From Chitinophaga sp. H8 (lineage in GTDB: Bacteria; Bacteroidota; Bacteroidia; Chitinophagales; Chitinophagaceae), in contig NZ_JBEXAC010000002.1 of the NCBI RefSeq assembly GCF_040567655.1, forward strand, positions 2,232,001-2,296,000: a DNA stretch of 64,000 bases, in the 5' to 3' direction. The notes under the pieces were generated by a model. That model was not told the origin of the DNA. It saw nothing but the letters and a program-made list of their open reading frames with translations, and did not search any database. How positions within the stretch are numbered: position 1 is the stretch's first letter; every line of letters begins with the position of its first letter. The translations under genes and the position numbers were made by a program. This document shows positions 10,083-20,578 of the stretch, in pieces.

Positions 10083-11936
10083 ATGGCAAAGACCGGTAAC
10101 CATCTGGAGAAAGCAGCCCGGCAATCAGGGACCATTGTAGGGATTGACCTGGGTACTACCAATAGCCTGGTAGCTGTTATTGACCCTTTAACCAGGCAGC
10201 CTGTTACTTTAAAAGTGGATCATACCAGCGCGTTGGTACCTTCTGTGGTACATTTTACAGGCAGTGAGGAAGTAGTAATAGGAGATGCCGCGCTGGAAGC
10301 GTTGATCACCCATCCTTATCAAACGATTTATTCGGCCAAACGCTTGATGGGCAAGTCTTACAAGGATGTGAAGGATAAGGCGGGCCTGTTTTCCTACAAG
10401 ATACTGGACGATGATACAGATAGCCTGGTAAAGGTACAGGTAGGCCAACGGTTTTATTCACCTATCGAGCTTTCTTCCTATATCCTGCGGGAACTGAAGG
10501 CCAGGGCAGAGCAGATTTTAGGCAGTGAAGTAAGTAAAGCGGTGATTACGGTGCCTGCTTATTTCAATGATGCCCAGCGCCAGGCTACCCGGGATGCCGG
10601 CAAACTGGCAGGGCTGGATGTATTACGTATTGTCAATGAACCTACGGCAGCCAGCCTGGCTTATGGGCTGGGGCTGAACCGGGAGGAAGAACGCACAATA
10701 GCCGTTTACGATCTGGGCGGTGGCACCTTTGATATTTCCCTCCTGCGGATCTCCAATGGGATCTTTGAGGTGTTGGCCACCAATGGGGATACCTACCTGG
10801 GCGGAGATGATATGGACCGGGCTATTGTAGCACACTGGACCGAATTGCATGAAATCTCAGAAGAAGCGCTTGGCAGTAATAAATCCCTGGCACAGGCATT
10901 ACGCCTGAAGGCGGAAGCAGCCAAGAAACACCTGTCGGAGGCTCCTTATTTTCATACGCGGCTCAATAACTACGAATTACAGCTTACCCGGGAACAATTT
11001 GAAGAGCTGGTACAGCCACTCCTGGAGCGTACCATTCAATGCTGCCGCAATGCGTTGGGAGATGCACAGCTGGCCATCTCAGATATTGAAGCCGTGGTAA
11101 TGGTAGGAGGTGCTACCCGGGTGCCGTTGGTAAAAGCATTAGTAGGGGCATTCTTTGGAAAGCCGGTTAATGATACCCTGCATCCGGATGAAGTAGTAGC
11201 ATTGGGTGCAGCCATTCAGGCAGATATACTGGCAGGCAATAACCGGGAGCTGTTGCTGCTGGACGTAACTCCTTTGTCTTTAGGGATAGAGACCATGGGC
11301 GGATTAATGGATGTACTGATTCCCCGCAATACAAAAATACCGGCCAGTGTAGGGCGTAATTATACTACCCAGAAAGATAGCCAGAGCGGGATGAAAATAG
11401 CGGTATTCCAGGGAGAGCGGGACCTCGTAAAAGACAACCGCAAACTGGCTGCTTTTAACCTGACAGGTATTCCGGGTATGCCGGCAGGCATGCCTAAGGT
11501 ACAGGTATCTTTTTTACTCGATGCAGATGGTATCCTGGTAGTGCGTGCCAAAGAAATGCGCAGTGGCGTGGAGCAGCATATTGAAGTAAAACCGCAATAC
11601 GGACTTACGGAAGAAGAGGTATCCCATATGCTGGCACAATCTGTAATGCATGCACAGGAAGATATGCAGGCAAGGGGAGTCCTGGAAGCGCAAACGGAAG
11701 CTCAGCAACTACTTGATGCAACGACGGCATTTCTGGAAAAAAATAGCAGCCTCCTGACTCCAACAGAACAGGAAGCTGTGAAAGCAGCCATGGAAACATT
11801 GCAGGCTGCCGTGATGACGAATGATAAAGATGCGATCCGCAGCGGTATTGTAGCCCTGAATGACATGTCCCGCCCTTATGCGGAAAGGCTGATGAGCAAT
11901 GCTATAAAAGATGCCGTTACGAGAAAAAAGGACTAA
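10083..11936 (+). CDS. hscA: Hsp70-family chaperone, HscA type
   Basis: ATP-driven chaperone; the HscA branch of Hsp70 helps transfer Fe-S clusters from the IscU scaffold. Visible parts: phosphate-1 motif [42 protein letters not shown], phosphate-2 motif [15 protein letters not shown], and the substrate-binding segment [18 protein letters not shown]. HscA rather than DnaK is favoured by the short C-terminus (617 residues, no acidic EEVD-like tail) and by segments such as [18 protein letters not shown] and [14 protein letters not shown] that match HscA. I use the ATG at 10083; a TTG two codons upstream (10077) is also in frame. No isc genes are beside it. It overlaps the convergent rfbD by 4 bp. 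Confidence 0.88.
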   Translation: MAKTGNHLEKAARQSGTIVGIDLGTTNSLVAVIDPLTRQPVTLKVDHTSALVPSVVHFTGSEEVVIGDAALEALITHPYQTIYSAKRLMGKSYKDVKDKAGLFSYKILDDDTDSLVKVQVGQRFYSPIELSSYILRELKARAEQILGSEVSKAVITVPAYFNDAQRQATRDAGKLAGLDVLRIVNEPTAASLAYGLGLNREEERTIAVYDLGGGTFDISLLRISNGIFEVLATNGDTYLGGDDMDRAIVAHWTELHEISEEALGSNKSLAQALRLKAEAAKKHLSEAPYFHTRLNNYELQLTREQFEELVQPLLERTIQCCRNALGDAQLAISDIEAVVMVGGATRVPLVKALVGAFFGKPVNDTLHPDEVVALGAAIQADILAGNNRELLLLDVTPLSLGIETMGGLMDVLIPRNTKIPASVGRNYTTQKDSQSGMKIAVFQGERDLVKDNRKLAAFNLTGIPGMPAGMPKVQVSFLLDADGILVVRAKEMRSGVEQHIEVKPQYGLTEEEVSHMLAQSVMHAQEDMQARGVLEAQTEAQQLLDATTAFLEKNSSLLTPTEQEAVKAAMETLQAAVMTNDKDAIRSGIVALNDMSRPYAERLMSNAIKDAVTRKKD

Positions 11937-12799
11937 ATACTAGCTATACAAGCAGCCAGGCTATCCTTCCAGTAAGGTATTTTTACCTGGAAAGTATCCT
12001 TGATTTTTTGTTTGTTCAGTACACTGTAAGCAGGCCTTTGGGCTGCAGTAGGATATTGATCTGAAGTAACCGGCAGCACTTCGCAGGCAGTACCGGTAAT
12101 CGCTTTGATAGCTATGGCAAAATCATACCAGCTGGCTACACCTTCATTACTGTAATGATATACACCACCTGCAATGGTACCGGCATGCTCAAACTTGTGC
12201 GTAAGAATATCCAGGATCACCTGCGCCAGATCATTGGCGTAGGTAGGCGTACCCGTTTGATCAAATACTACGTTCAGGCTGGATTTTTCTTTCATGAGCT
12301 CCTGCATCCGTTTCAGAAAGTTGACACCGGTATTGGAATATAACCAGGAAGTACGGATAACAATAGTATCAGGATTATATCCTAATGCGGAAGCTTCCCC
12401 TCTCAGTTTAGAGCTGCCATAAATACTTTGCGGGTTGGGTTCATCTTCTTCTGAATACGGGCGGTTCTGTTTACCGTCAAACACATAATCCGTAGAAATA
12501 TGAATAAGTTGGGTGCCGTGCTGCTGGCATATTTCGGACAGGTTTAATACGGCCTGGAAATTGAGCAGGAAAGCAGCATCTTCATCCGTTTCAGCGTTGT
12601 CTACCGCCGTATAGGCTGCACAGTTAATACAGGCATCTATATGCTGCAACCCGAAGTAGTTAGCTAGCACCTCCGCATTGGTAATATCCAGGTCCTGGGT
12701 ACCTGCATAAATAAAATTGTATTGGCTATATGGGGCAGCTACTGTTTTCAGTGCCTGTCCCAGTTGTCCTTTTGCGCCTGTAACAAGAATATTCTTCAT
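11933..12799 (-). CDS. rfbD: dTDP-4-dehydrorhamnose reductase
   Basis: Last step of dTDP-L-rhamnose synthesis: NAD(P)H reduction of dTDP-4-keto-L-rhamnose. Extended SDR fold with [10 protein letters not shown] at the N-terminus, [20 protein letters not shown] and the catalytic YGSSKLRGE (YxxxK). 288 residues is standard. It is the distal gene of the minus-strand nucleotide-sugar operon, 45 bp after rfbC, and its stop overlaps the hscA stop by 4 bp. Confidence 0.95.
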   Translation of the reverse strand: MKNILVTGAKGQLGQALKTVAAPYSQYNFIYAGTQDLDITNAEVLANYFGLQHIDACINCAAYTAVDNAETDEDAAFLLNFQAVLNLSEICQQHGTQLIHISTDYVFDGKQNRPYSEEDEPNPQSIYGSSKLRGEASALGYNPDTIVIRTSWLYSNTGVNFLKRMQELMKEKSSLNVVFDQTGTPTYANDLAQVILDILTHKFEHAGTIAGGVYHYSNEGVASWYDFAIAIKAITGTACEVLPVTSDQYPTAAQRPAYSVLNKQKIKDTFQVKIPYWKDSLAACIASI

Positions 12800-12844
12800 A
12801 AGAAATGTTTTAATCAGCTATCCGCATTGACGGCTGCCTGTCTT

Positions 12845-13399
12845 TTAGTAGGTAAAATTATTTGCAGCATTTTCCAAAGTAGGCAATGTCTGATCTTTTT
12901 CAGAGATAATAGCATCTTTGAGGTCAATACCCCAGTTGATCTGCAAGGCAGGATCATTATAAATGATACCTCCTTCGCAGGCTTTATTATAAAAAGCATC
13001 ACATTTATACATTACTTCGGCGGTTTCACTGATCACGGCATAGCCATGTGCAAATCCTTTGGGCACAAGCAACTGCAACTTATTGGCAGCACTCAGCTCA
13101 ATTTCATAAGACTGGCCATAGGTAGGAGAGCCTTTGCGGATATCTACCACTACATCTATAATGCTGCCTTCGAGTACCCTGATCAGTTTGGTTTGCGCAT
13201 AAGGCTCCAACTGATAATGCAGCCCACGTAATACGCCATAAGTAGACCTTGCCTGGTTGTCCTGTACAAAAGGAAAACTTAATCCTTCCTGTTGAAAAGT
13301 TTGTGCATTATAACTTTCAAAAAAGTATCCACGGGCATCCGTTAAGACCTTTGGCTCATAAATCAATAATCCTGCAATTCCTGTAGGTGTAAAAGGCAT
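12845..13399 (-). CDS. rfbC: dTDP-4-dehydrorhamnose 3,5-epimerase
   Basis: Converts dTDP-4-keto-6-deoxyglucose to the L-rhamno epimer. Cupin-type RmlC motifs: YEPKVLTDARGYFFESYN, the catalytic RGLHYQLEPYAQTKL, VVVDIRKGSPTYG and PKGFAHGYAV. 184 residues is typical. It is placed between rfbB and rfbD. An 80-bp gap carrying repeat copy B separates it from rfbB, so its expression relative to rfbB may be changed by that element. Confidence 0.95.
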   Translation of the reverse strand: MPFTPTGIAGLLIYEPKVLTDARGYFFESYNAQTFQQEGLSFPFVQDNQARSTYGVLRGLHYQLEPYAQTKLIRVLEGSIIDVVVDIRKGSPTYGQSYEIELSAANKLQLLVPKGFAHGYAVISETAEVMYKCDAFYNKACEGGIIYNDPALQINWGIDLKDAIISEKDQTLPTLENAANNFTY

Positions 13400-13405
13400 C
13401 TTTCT

Positions 13406-13472
13406 AGCTTTTAGCTATTAGCTATTAGCTTTTATCCGCTGCATTCAGCTAACGGCTAAAAGCTAACAGCTT
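13406..13472. repeat. TTAGCTNT palindromic intergenic element, copy B
   Basis: A shorter copy of the family: left arm 13406-13434 (AGCTTTTAGCTATTAGC...), shared core CGCTGCATT at 13437-13445, right arm 13447-13472 (AGCTAACGGCTAAAAGC...). It lies inside an operon, between rfbB and rfbC, just upstream of the rfbC start codon. Confidence 0.75.
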
Positions 13473-13479
13473 AAAATAG

Positions 13480-14535
13480 CTATCTTGTTTGATATTGTTG
13501 TTCGTAATAATGCTGATAAGCTCCGCTGGTAACATGTTGCAGCCATTCTTCATTGGCCAGGTACCAGTCTACTGTTTTTTCCAGTCCTTCTTCAAATTGA
13601 AGGGAAGGTTGCCAGCCCAGTTCCTGATTGAGTTTGGTAGCATCAATAGCATAGCGGAGGTCGTGTCCGGCACGGTCTTTCACGAAGGTGATCAGTTGTG
13701 CGGAGGTGCCTGGTGTACGGCCCAGTTTTTTATCCATGATGGTACATAACAACCGGATCAGGTCAATGTTTTTCCATTCATTGATGCCACCGATATTGTA
13801 GGTTTCTCCGGTGCGTCCCTGGTGAAATATGGTATCGATAGCCCGGGCATGATCGTCTACCCATAGCCAGTCGCGTATGTTTTCCCCTTTGCCGTATACC
13901 GGTACGGGTTTATTATTCCTGATATTATAAATCGCGAGTGGTATCAGTTTTTCAGGGAAGTGATGGGAGCCATAATTGTTGGAGCAATTAGACATGACCA
14001 CTGGCAGATGGTACGTATGATAGTACGCCATTACAAAATGATCAGAACTGGCTTTGGAAGCAGAGTAAGGAGAGCGGGGATCATACGCTGTTTTTTCCGT
14101 AAATAAACCTTCTTCTCCCAATGATCCATACACTTCATCCGTAGATACATGATAGAACCGTTTCCCTTCTGTATTATCCTTCCATAGTCTTTTGCAGGCA
14201 TTCAGTAACACCGCTGTGCCCAGCACATTGGTTTTGATAAATGCCAGCGGGTCCATGATAGAGCGGTCTACATGGCTTTCTGCCGCCAGGTGGATCACAC
14301 CGTCGAACTGATATTGTTCAAACAGCTGGTCTATAAAAGCTTCATCCGTAATATCTCCTTTTTCAAAGGTATAGTTAGGTTTATCTTTTACATCCAGCAG
14401 GTTTTCAAGATTACCGGCATAGGTAAGTGCATCCAGGTTAATCACCTGGTATTCCGGATATTTATTTACAAATAACCGCACCACATGAGAGCCTATAAAG
14501 CCTGCACCACCGGTAATCAGTATTTTACGTTTCAT
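13480..14535 (-). CDS. rfbB: dTDP-glucose 4,6-dehydratase
   Basis: Second enzyme of the dTDP-rhamnose pathway; oxidises, dehydrates and reduces dTDP-glucose with bound NAD+. Motifs: GGAGFIGSHVVRLF, HLAAESHVDRSI, VSTDEVYGSLGE (TDE triad) and the catalytic YSASKASSDH. I place the start at 14535 (MKRKILITGG, 351 residues), because the 16-residue upstream extension from 14583 would run into the preceding gene and is not family-like. This leaves a 16-bp gap to the decarboxylase gene, consistent with an operon. Confidence 0.95.
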   Translation of the reverse strand: MKRKILITGGAGFIGSHVVRLFVNKYPEYQVINLDALTYAGNLENLLDVKDKPNYTFEKGDITDEAFIDQLFEQYQFDGVIHLAAESHVDRSIMDPLAFIKTNVLGTAVLLNACKRLWKDNTEGKRFYHVSTDEVYGSLGEEGLFTEKTAYDPRSPYSASKASSDHFVMAYYHTYHLPVVMSNCSNNYGSHHFPEKLIPLAIYNIRNNKPVPVYGKGENIRDWLWVDDHARAIDTIFHQGRTGETYNIGGINEWKNIDLIRLLCTIMDKKLGRTPGTSAQLITFVKDRAGHDLRYAIDATKLNQELGWQPSLQFEEGLEKTVDWYLANEEWLQHVTSGAYQHYYEQQYQTR

Positions 14536-14551
14536 AATAGCGGATAGTATT

Positions 14552-15496
14552 TTATTTATGTAAAGCCTGTTTGAAATATTCATAAGTGATCTTCAAACCT
14601 TCGGCCCTGCCTACTTTTGGCTCCCAGCCTAATAGCTGTTTAGCCTTGGTAATATCTGGCTTCCTTTGTTTCGGATCGTCCTTAGGCAAAGGCTGGTAAA
14701 TAATTTTTTGTTTGGTACCGGTCAGTGCAATGATCTCTTCTGCAAACTGCAGGAGGGTAATTTCTGCCGGGTTACCAATATTTACAGGCAGGTGGTAATC
14801 GCTGAGTAACAGACGGTAGATACCTTCTACCAGGTCATCTACATAGCAAAAGGACCGGGTTTGAGAGCCGTCACCAAAAACGGTGAGATCCTGACCGGTT
14901 AATGCCTGACCCATAAACGCAGGCAGTGCACGGCCATCATCCAGGCGCATACGTGGACCATAGGTGTTGAATATGCGGATGATACGGGTTTCTACTCCAT
15001 GGAAATTGTGGTAAGCCATCGTTATGGATTCCATAAAGCGTTTGGCTTCATCATACACGCCACGTGGCCCTACAGGGTTCACATTACCCCAATATTCTTC
15101 CGGTTGCGGATGTACGTTAGGATCACCATATACTTCAGAGGTAGAAGCTACCAGGATGCGTGCATTCTTTTCTTTGGCCAGTCCCAGCAGATTGTGTGTA
15201 CCCAGTGAGCCTACTTTTAAGGTTTGAATAGGCATCTTCAGGTAGTCGATCGGACTTGCAGGAGAGGCAAAGTGCAGGATATAATCCAGTTTGCCTGGTA
15301 CGTGCACAAACTTGGTTACATCATGATGATAGTATTCAAAGTCGGGCGACGGGAACAGGTGTTCTATATTCTTGATATTGCCGGTAAGCAGGTTATCCAT
15401 ACCAATTACATGATAACCTTCTTTTATAAAGCGGTCGCAAAGGTGGGATCCCAGGAACCCGGCTGCACCAGCTATTAAAACGCGTTTCTTTTCCAT
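14552..15496 (-). CDS. UDP-glucuronate decarboxylase (UDP-xylose synthase)
   Basis: Extended SDR that turns UDP-glucuronate into UDP-xylose. Motifs: [27 protein letters not shown] (a UXS hallmark), [25 protein letters not shown] (catalytic Tyr/Lys), [16 protein letters not shown] and [15 protein letters not shown]. 314 residues matches soluble bacterial UXS. Its substrate is supplied by the UDP-glucose dehydrogenase encoded 19 bp upstream, so the two steps are genetically linked. Confidence 0.93.
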   Translation of the reverse strand: MEKKRVLIAGAAGFLGSHLCDRFIKEGYHVIGMDNLLTGNIKNIEHLFPSPDFEYYHHDVTKFVHVPGKLDYILHFASPASPIDYLKMPIQTLKVGSLGTHNLLGLAKEKNARILVASTSEVYGDPNVHPQPEEYWGNVNPVGPRGVYDEAKRFMESITMAYHNFHGVETRIIRIFNTYGPRMRLDDGRALPAFMGQALTGQDLTVFGDGSQTRSFCYVDDLVEGIYRLLLSDYHLPVNIGNPAEITLLQFAEEIIALTGTKQKIIYQPLPKDDPKQRKPDITKAKQLLGWEPKVGRAEGLKITYEYFKQALHK

Positions 15497-15515
15497 AATC
15501 TGTAAGGTGAAGGGT

Positions 15516-16829
15516 TTATAATTTAGATGCAGTACGGCCTACGCTTTCGTAATGAAATCCTAGTTCCTGCATACGTTCTACTTCAAAGAGGTTTCTGCCA
15601 TCAAAAATAGCTTTGTTCTTTAACGTATGGGCAATTTTATCGAAATCAGGTGTTCTGAACACGCTCCATTCTGTAGCGATGATCAGCGCGTCTGCATTAT
15701 CCAGGCAGGTATACTGATGCTCTGCATAAGTTACTTTATCGCCTACTACCTGGCGAACGGGCGCCATGGCTTCCGGATCAAAAACACTTACGGTAGCCCC
15801 TTCTGCAACTAAAGCATCGATGATATACAACGCCGGTGCTTCGCGGATATCATCTGTATTAGGTTTAAAGGCCAGTCCCCACAGGGCGAAGTGTTTGCCT
15901 TTTAATCCATCTTTAAAGTACGATTTTATTTTAGGCAGCAGGAACAGTTTCTGTTTTTCATTCACATCCATTACTGCATTCAGGATCTTAAAATCATAGG
16001 CTGCATCCGCAGAAGATTTCACCAATGCCTGTACATCTTTAGGAAAACAGCTGCCACCATAACCAATGCCCGGGAACAGGAACCTTTTTCCAATACGGTC
16101 ATCACTACCAATACCCCGGCGTACCATATCCACATCGGCGCCTAATTTCTCACATAAAATGGCGATCTCATTCATGAACGAAATTTTGGTAGCCAGGAAA
16201 GAGTTGGCCGCATACTTGGTCAGCTCTGCTGATTTTTCATCCATGTAAAGAATAGGGTTACCCTGCCTTACATAGGGTGCATATAATTCTCCCATTACTT
16301 TACGCGCCCTTTCAGAGCCTGTACCAATCACTACGCGGTCGGGCTTCATGAAATCATCTACGGCCACCCCTTCCCTGAGGAACTCGGGGTTAGATACCAC
16401 ATCAAATTCAGTTTTGCAGTTTTGCGCAATGGCGGCCCGTACCTTATCGGCAGTGCCTACGGGAACGGTGCTTTTATCTACAATTACTTTGTAATCCGTC
16501 ATTATTTTACCCAGCTGTTCCGCCACTTTCAGTACAAAAGAGAGGTCAGCAGCGCCATCGGCACCAGGAGGTGTAGGCAGTGCCAGGAAGATCACCTGGG
16601 CATCTTTGATACCTTCTGCCAGATTGGTGGTAAAATGCAAACGACCTTCTTTGAGGTTCCGTTCAAATAATTTTTCCAGACCCGGTTCGTAAATAGTGAC
16701 CTGGCCATTGGATAGTTTATTGACTTTATTTACATCAATATCTACACAGGTAACTTCATTACCTGTTTCGGCAAAGCAAGTGCCGGTAACCAGTCCTACG
16801 TAACCGGTGCCTACAACTGTAATTTTCAT
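15516..16829 (-). CDS. ugd: UDP-glucose 6-dehydrogenase
   Basis: Oxidises UDP-glucose twice to UDP-glucuronate. Motifs: [19 protein letters not shown] (NAD-binding), [18 protein letters not shown], catalytic-Cys region [11 protein letters not shown] and [14 protein letters not shown]. 437 residues is typical. It begins 6 bp after the aminotransferase gene and provides the substrate of the following decarboxylase. Confidence 0.96.
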   Translation of the reverse strand: MKITVVGTGYVGLVTGTCFAETGNEVTCVDIDVNKVNKLSNGQVTIYEPGLEKLFERNLKEGRLHFTTNLAEGIKDAQVIFLALPTPPGADGAADLSFVLKVAEQLGKIMTDYKVIVDKSTVPVGTADKVRAAIAQNCKTEFDVVSNPEFLREGVAVDDFMKPDRVVIGTGSERARKVMGELYAPYVRQGNPILYMDEKSAELTKYAANSFLATKISFMNEIAILCEKLGADVDMVRRGIGSDDRIGKRFLFPGIGYGGSCFPKDVQALVKSSADAAYDFKILNAVMDVNEKQKLFLLPKIKSYFKDGLKGKHFALWGLAFKPNTDDIREAPALYIIDALVAEGATVSVFDPEAMAPVRQVVGDKVTYAEHQYTCLDNADALIIATEWSVFRTPDFDKIAHTLKNKAIFDGRNLFEVERMQELGFHYESVGRTASKL

Positions 16830-16835
16830 GGGGGA

Positions 16836-17963
16836 TTATTTTATAAAAGATTTAACAGAAGCAATAATGTGATCCAGCTGATCACGATCCATTTCAGTGT
16901 GTATTGGTAAAGAGATGACTTTAGTCGTGAGTGCATCCGTATTCGGTAAATGGAATGCGGCCCCTCCAAAGTTGGCAAACATTTTTTGCTGGTGCGCCGG
17001 CACAGGATAATAGATCATGGCGGGCACCTGTTTTTCCTGCAGGTATTGTTGCAAGGCATTTCTGTCAATACCATTTAATTGCAGGGTATATTGGTGAAAT
17101 ACATGATAACTGTAAGGAGCACGGTACGGCGTGGTGATCTGCGGGATACCGGCAAATCCGGCATCATAGGCATCTGCTACCGCACGGCGGGCCTTGATAT
17201 ATTCATCCAGCAGCGGAAGCTTGATACGTAATATCGCTGCCTGCACCGTATCCAGCCGGGAGTTACAACCTACCACATCATGGTAGTAACGGGCCGACTG
17301 GCCATGATTAGCTACCATTTTGAGCTGATTGGCCAGCGCATCATCATTGGTGAAGATAGCCCCACCATCACCATAGCATCCCAGGTTTTTGGACGGGAAA
17401 AAGGAGGTACAGCCAATATGCCCCATGGCCCCGTTTTTTTTCACCGTGCCGTCTTTATAGGTGTAAGTGCCTCCTATTGCCTGTGCATTATCTTCTATCA
17501 CATAGATACCGTGCTGCGCTGCGATAGCCATCAGGGGTTCCATATCAGTGCTGTGGCCGTACAGATGTACGGGTACGATAGCTTTGGTCCTGGAGGTGAT
17601 CGCTTTTTCTACCTGTGCCACATCCAGACAAAACGTTTGCGGGTTTACATCCACAAATACCGGTTTTAATTGCAGCATGGCAATTACTTCGGCAGTAGCT
17701 ATAAAAGTAAAGGAAGGGGTAATGATTTCATCTCCGGGTTGCAGGCCTAATGCCATCAGCGCTATTTGCAGGGCATCGGTACCATTGGCACATGGAATTA
17801 CATGCTTCACACCCAGATATTGTTGCAGCTCTTGTGCAAATGACTGCACCGGGCCGCCATTGATAAAAGCAGTACTCTCAAGCACATCCAGAATAGCAGC
17901 GTCTACCTGCGGTTTTATCTTGGCATACTGGCGTTTTAAATCCACCATTTGAATAGGCACCAT
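16836..17963 (-). CDS. DegT/DnrJ/EryC1/StrS-family sugar aminotransferase
   Basis: PLP enzyme of the family that aminates keto-sugar nucleotides. Seen: CANGTDALQIALMALGLQPGDEII, the PLP-contacting VIEDNAQAIGG (Asp158) and the internal-aldimine lysine in FFPSKNLGCYGDGG (Lys192). 375 residues is normal. The WbpE/FdtB-like pattern (MVDLKRQYAKIKPQVDAAI) suggests a UDP- or dTDP-3-keto-sugar substrate, but the exact one cannot be decided. First gene of the minus-strand operon; a -7-like TAAATTTG lies at 18000-17993. Confidence 0.9.
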   Translation of the reverse strand: MVPIQMVDLKRQYAKIKPQVDAAILDVLESTAFINGGPVQSFAQELQQYLGVKHVIPCANGTDALQIALMALGLQPGDEIITPSFTFIATAEVIAMLQLKPVFVDVNPQTFCLDVAQVEKAITSRTKAIVPVHLYGHSTDMEPLMAIAAQHGIYVIEDNAQAIGGTYTYKDGTVKKNGAMGHIGCTSFFPSKNLGCYGDGGAIFTNDDALANQLKMVANHGQSARYYHDVVGCNSRLDTVQAAILRIKLPLLDEYIKARRAVADAYDAGFAGIPQITTPYRAPYSYHVFHQYTLQLNGIDRNALQQYLQEKQVPAMIYYPVPAHQQKMFANFGGAAFHLPNTDALTTKVISLPIHTEMDRDQLDHIIASVKSFIK

Positions 17964-17992
17964 GTAGGATCAATATTTTGATTAAAAGTGTG

Positions 17993-18000
17993 CAAATTTA
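17993..18000 (-). promoter_or_regulatory. Possible -7 box of the nucleotide-sugar operon
   Basis: TAAATTTG on the minus strand fits TAnnTTTG and is about 30 nt upstream of the aminotransferase start codon. On the opposite strand TATCTTTG at 18025-18032 is the matching candidate for the divergent Kdo transferase gene. Confidence 0.45.
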
Positions 18001-18024
18001 CAAAAAATGACGTTGGGTGTGGAT

Positions 18025-18032
18025 TATCTTTG
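18025..18032 (+). promoter_or_regulatory. -7 promoter box of the Kdo transferase gene
   Basis: TATCTTTG, a perfect TAnnTTTG match, 36 nt ahead of the ATG at 18069. A good -33 box at the usual distance is not evident. Confidence 0.5.
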
Positions 18033-18068
18033 CTCCACAACGAAAATTGAGTAAAAGTACGTAACCGG

Positions 18069-19334
18069 ATGATAGCTACAGGGATTTATAATGGCGTGAT
18101 ACAGTTGTACAAAGCGGCCGTACTGCTCGCGGCAGGGACTGGTAATGAGAAAGCCAGACGCTGGCTGGCAGGGCGTAAAGGCCTGTTGGACCACCTGCGT
18201 GCGGCCAACCTGGGGAACGCGCCGGTAGTATGGATCCATGCTGCTTCTCTGGGCGAATTTGAGCAGGGAAGGCCCGTATTGGAAGCTATCCGCCAGCAAT
18301 ATCCCCATTATAAAATTTTGTTAACTTTCTTTTCCCCCTCCGGCTACGAGGTGAGAAAGGGCTATAAAAATGCCGATTACGTTTATTATTTACCGTTGGA
18401 TACCCGCCGGAATGCACAGGAATTCTTAAATATTGTGCGCCCGCAACTGGCCATCTTTATCAAATATGAGTTCTGGTATCATTTTCTGACAGCATTACAT
18501 GCGCGTCAGATACCTACTTTACTTATTTCAGGGATTTTCCGGAAAAGCCAGCCTTTCTTTAAGCCATGGGGAGGGATGTTCCGGCAACTGCTGCAGCAGC
18601 TGACCCACATTTTTGTGCAGAATCAGGTATCCCGGCAATACCTGGAGGAGATCAATATCCGGCAGGTAACGATGGCGGGGGATACCCGTTTTGACCGGGT
18701 ATGGGCCTTACAGCAGGAAATTGTGGATATCCCGCTGGTAACTACCTTCTGCGGCCATCAGCAGGTATTGGTAGCCGGCAGTACCTGGGAAGCAGATGAA
18801 AAGCTGCTGGCCGCCTGGTGGCAGCAGCAACAGCGGAACTGCCGGTTGATCATTGCCCCCCATGAAATACATGAGGCACATATTCAGACGATCATGACGC
18901 TGTTTCCCGGCGCTGTAAGATATACGGAACTGGCCGCTGGTATATTGCCAGCCGCCGATAAAGCGGTATTGATTGTGGATAATGTGGGGATGCTTTCAGC
19001 GCTGTACCGGTATGCTACCGTAACTTATGTAGGCGGTGGGTTTGACCGGGAAGGGATCCATAATATTCTCGAACCGGCTACCTATAGCAAGCCGGTGGTA
19101 TTCGGGCCTATCTTCGATAAATTTCCGGAAGCACAGGAACTATTGGATCTGGGCGGTGCCTTTACCGTACATACGGAAGCGGAGCTGGAGCAGCAGTTGC
19201 AACGGTTGCTGCATGAAGCGGACGTATGCCGGGAGGCCGGCGATATTGCTGGTAAATATGTGATGGATAATAAAGGGGCTACCAGTAAAATACTGGCCTT
19301 TATTCAGGAAAAGCGTTTTTTAACCAGGGAATAG
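18069..19334 (+). CDS. waaA: 3-deoxy-D-manno-octulosonic acid transferase
   Basis: Transfers Kdo from CMP-Kdo to the lipid A precursor (GT30), at the cytoplasmic face of the inner membrane. Family features: VWIHAASLGEFEQGRPVLEAI with the conserved Glu, FFSPSGYEVRK, KYEFWYHFL, AGSTWEADEKLL and the C-terminal YVGGGFDREGIHNILEPATY. 421 residues is as expected, with a hydrophobic N-terminal helix. Its 3' end overlaps the convergent Pro/Ala-rich gene by 31 bp. Confidence 0.95.
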   Translation: MIATGIYNGVIQLYKAAVLLAAGTGNEKARRWLAGRKGLLDHLRAANLGNAPVVWIHAASLGEFEQGRPVLEAIRQQYPHYKILLTFFSPSGYEVRKGYKNADYVYYLPLDTRRNAQEFLNIVRPQLAIFIKYEFWYHFLTALHARQIPTLLISGIFRKSQPFFKPWGGMFRQLLQQLTHIFVQNQVSRQYLEEINIRQVTMAGDTRFDRVWALQQEIVDIPLVTTFCGHQQVLVAGSTWEADEKLLAAWWQQQQRNCRLIIAPHEIHEAHIQTIMTLFPGAVRYTELAAGILPAADKAVLIVDNVGMLSALYRYATVTYVGGGFDREGIHNILEPATYSKPVVFGPIFDKFPEAQELLDLGGAFTVHTEAELEQQLQRLLHEADVCREAGDIAGKYVMDNKGATSKILAFIQEKRFLTRE

Positions 19335-20488
19335 AAATGTTTAACCAGAGTATCCTCATCCTGCCAGCCCTGGTAGATCTTTAGTTCCCGCTGTATCCAA
19401 TATTCAGCTTCCTGCAGAGAAGTACATTCATTGATGGTTTTAACGGAGCGGTCGTACATGTCGCGGTCGCCACGGAACAGTTCCTGGATAAACTGGAACT
19501 TGTCATTAATACCGATCGCGTCGCGCAGGTCTTTTACTCCCATTTCCCGCAGTTTTTCCGCTACTTCCACATTTGCAGTTCTCAGGCGTTCGTTCAGGGA
19601 GGTACCGGATTGGGTTTGTCCTACCAGTTCGTTTAACTCTTTACGGATATTGTGGTTTTCGGCAGGTTGTTCCTGGCGATGTCCATTGTGATGGGCAGGA
19701 GCAGCGGTAGTATCAAAAAGGGTAGCAGGCGTAGGTTTGGGTACCTGAGGTGCTGGCTGGGCGGTGGCCGCCGGTGCTGGTACCGCCACTGGAGGAGCCG
19801 TTGGCACTGTATGGTTAGCTGCAGGCACTGCTGCCGCAGGTGGTGTATAAGTAGCCGCCGGTATGTGTTCCGCTGGCGGAGGTACCTGGGCAGGTGTGGG
19901 CACAGCTGCTGCTGGCGCCGGTGCTGTATGTACAGGCGCTTCCGGTGCCGGGGGCTCAGGTGTAGGCACAGCTGCTTCCGCGGCAGGCGTTGGTGTTGTA
20001 TGTACAGGTGCTTCCGGTGCTGGCGGAGGCGGATGTTTTATAACTGGTGGGGTATATGCCGCTACCAGTTTGGGTATATGTAGTATAACCGGCTTTGCTT
20101 CCTCTTTAGGCTGTTGAGCGGCCGGAGGAGGAGCGGGAATATTGTCCGCGCTTGCCGCCGGAGCGGGCATGGCTGGCGCCGGGATATTTTCCGGCGCAAC
20201 AGGCGCAGCCGGTGCGGGTACATGTTCTGCCACAGGAGGTGCAGGGGCCGCAGCTTGCGCTACAGGAGCCGGTACTTCAGATGGAGGTAAAGTATTATGA
20301 GCCGCCATCCTGTCGGACGGCAGAATTACCGCTATATTTGTTTGTGTATTTTTCTGCTGAAGCTGTGCGTTACGGGTATGTAACACCTCGGCCTGCAATA
20401 ACTGTACATAGTACGATATGGTTTGCAGCCCGGCGTTGGAATTCTTTAATTCCTGTAATTTTTCAATTAATGCATTTATTTTCTCCAT
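19304..20488 (-). CDS. Pro/Ala-rich protein with conserved C-terminal domain, function unknown
   Basis: 394 residues in three parts: an N-terminal helix/coiled-coil-like segment (1-48), a very long low-complexity Pro/Ala/Val linker (about 65-265) with repeated units of the type PEAPVHTxPxPAA, and a compact folded C-terminus (about 275-394: TSLNERLR, MGVKDLRDAIGINDKF, FIQELFRGDRDMYDRSVK). The C-terminal part looks like a conserved Bacteroidota hypothetical domain, but I do not know its role. No signal peptide or membrane span is seen. The linker probably lets the two ends act at a distance. Confidence 0.82.
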   Translation of the reverse strand: MEKINALIEKLQELKNSNAGLQTISYYVQLLQAEVLHTRNAQLQQKNTQTNIAVILPSDRMAAHNTLPPSEVPAPVAQAAAPAPPVAEHVPAPAAPVAPENIPAPAMPAPAASADNIPAPPPAAQQPKEEAKPVILHIPKLVAAYTPPVIKHPPPPAPEAPVHTTPTPAAEAAVPTPEPPAPEAPVHTAPAPAAAVPTPAQVPPPAEHIPAATYTPPAAAVPAANHTVPTAPPVAVPAPAATAQPAPQVPKPTPATLFDTTAAPAHHNGHRQEQPAENHNIRKELNELVGQTQSGTSLNERLRTANVEVAEKLREMGVKDLRDAIGINDKFQFIQELFRGDRDMYDRSVKTINECTSLQEAEYWIQRELKIYQGWQDEDTLVKHFYSLVKKRFS

Positions 20489-20578
20489 GCCTTAATTGTT
20501 AACGCTTTGTGAGAGAAATTATTTTACTTGCATAAAAGTAAGACTTTTTTAACCATTTAATAATCAAAATACTATAAT

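Noticed and set aside
19652..20117. Two plus-strand frames giving Arg/Trp/Cys-rich and Gly/Ala-rich proteins
   Set aside because: Low-complexity shadows of the Pro/Ala-rich gene on the other strand.
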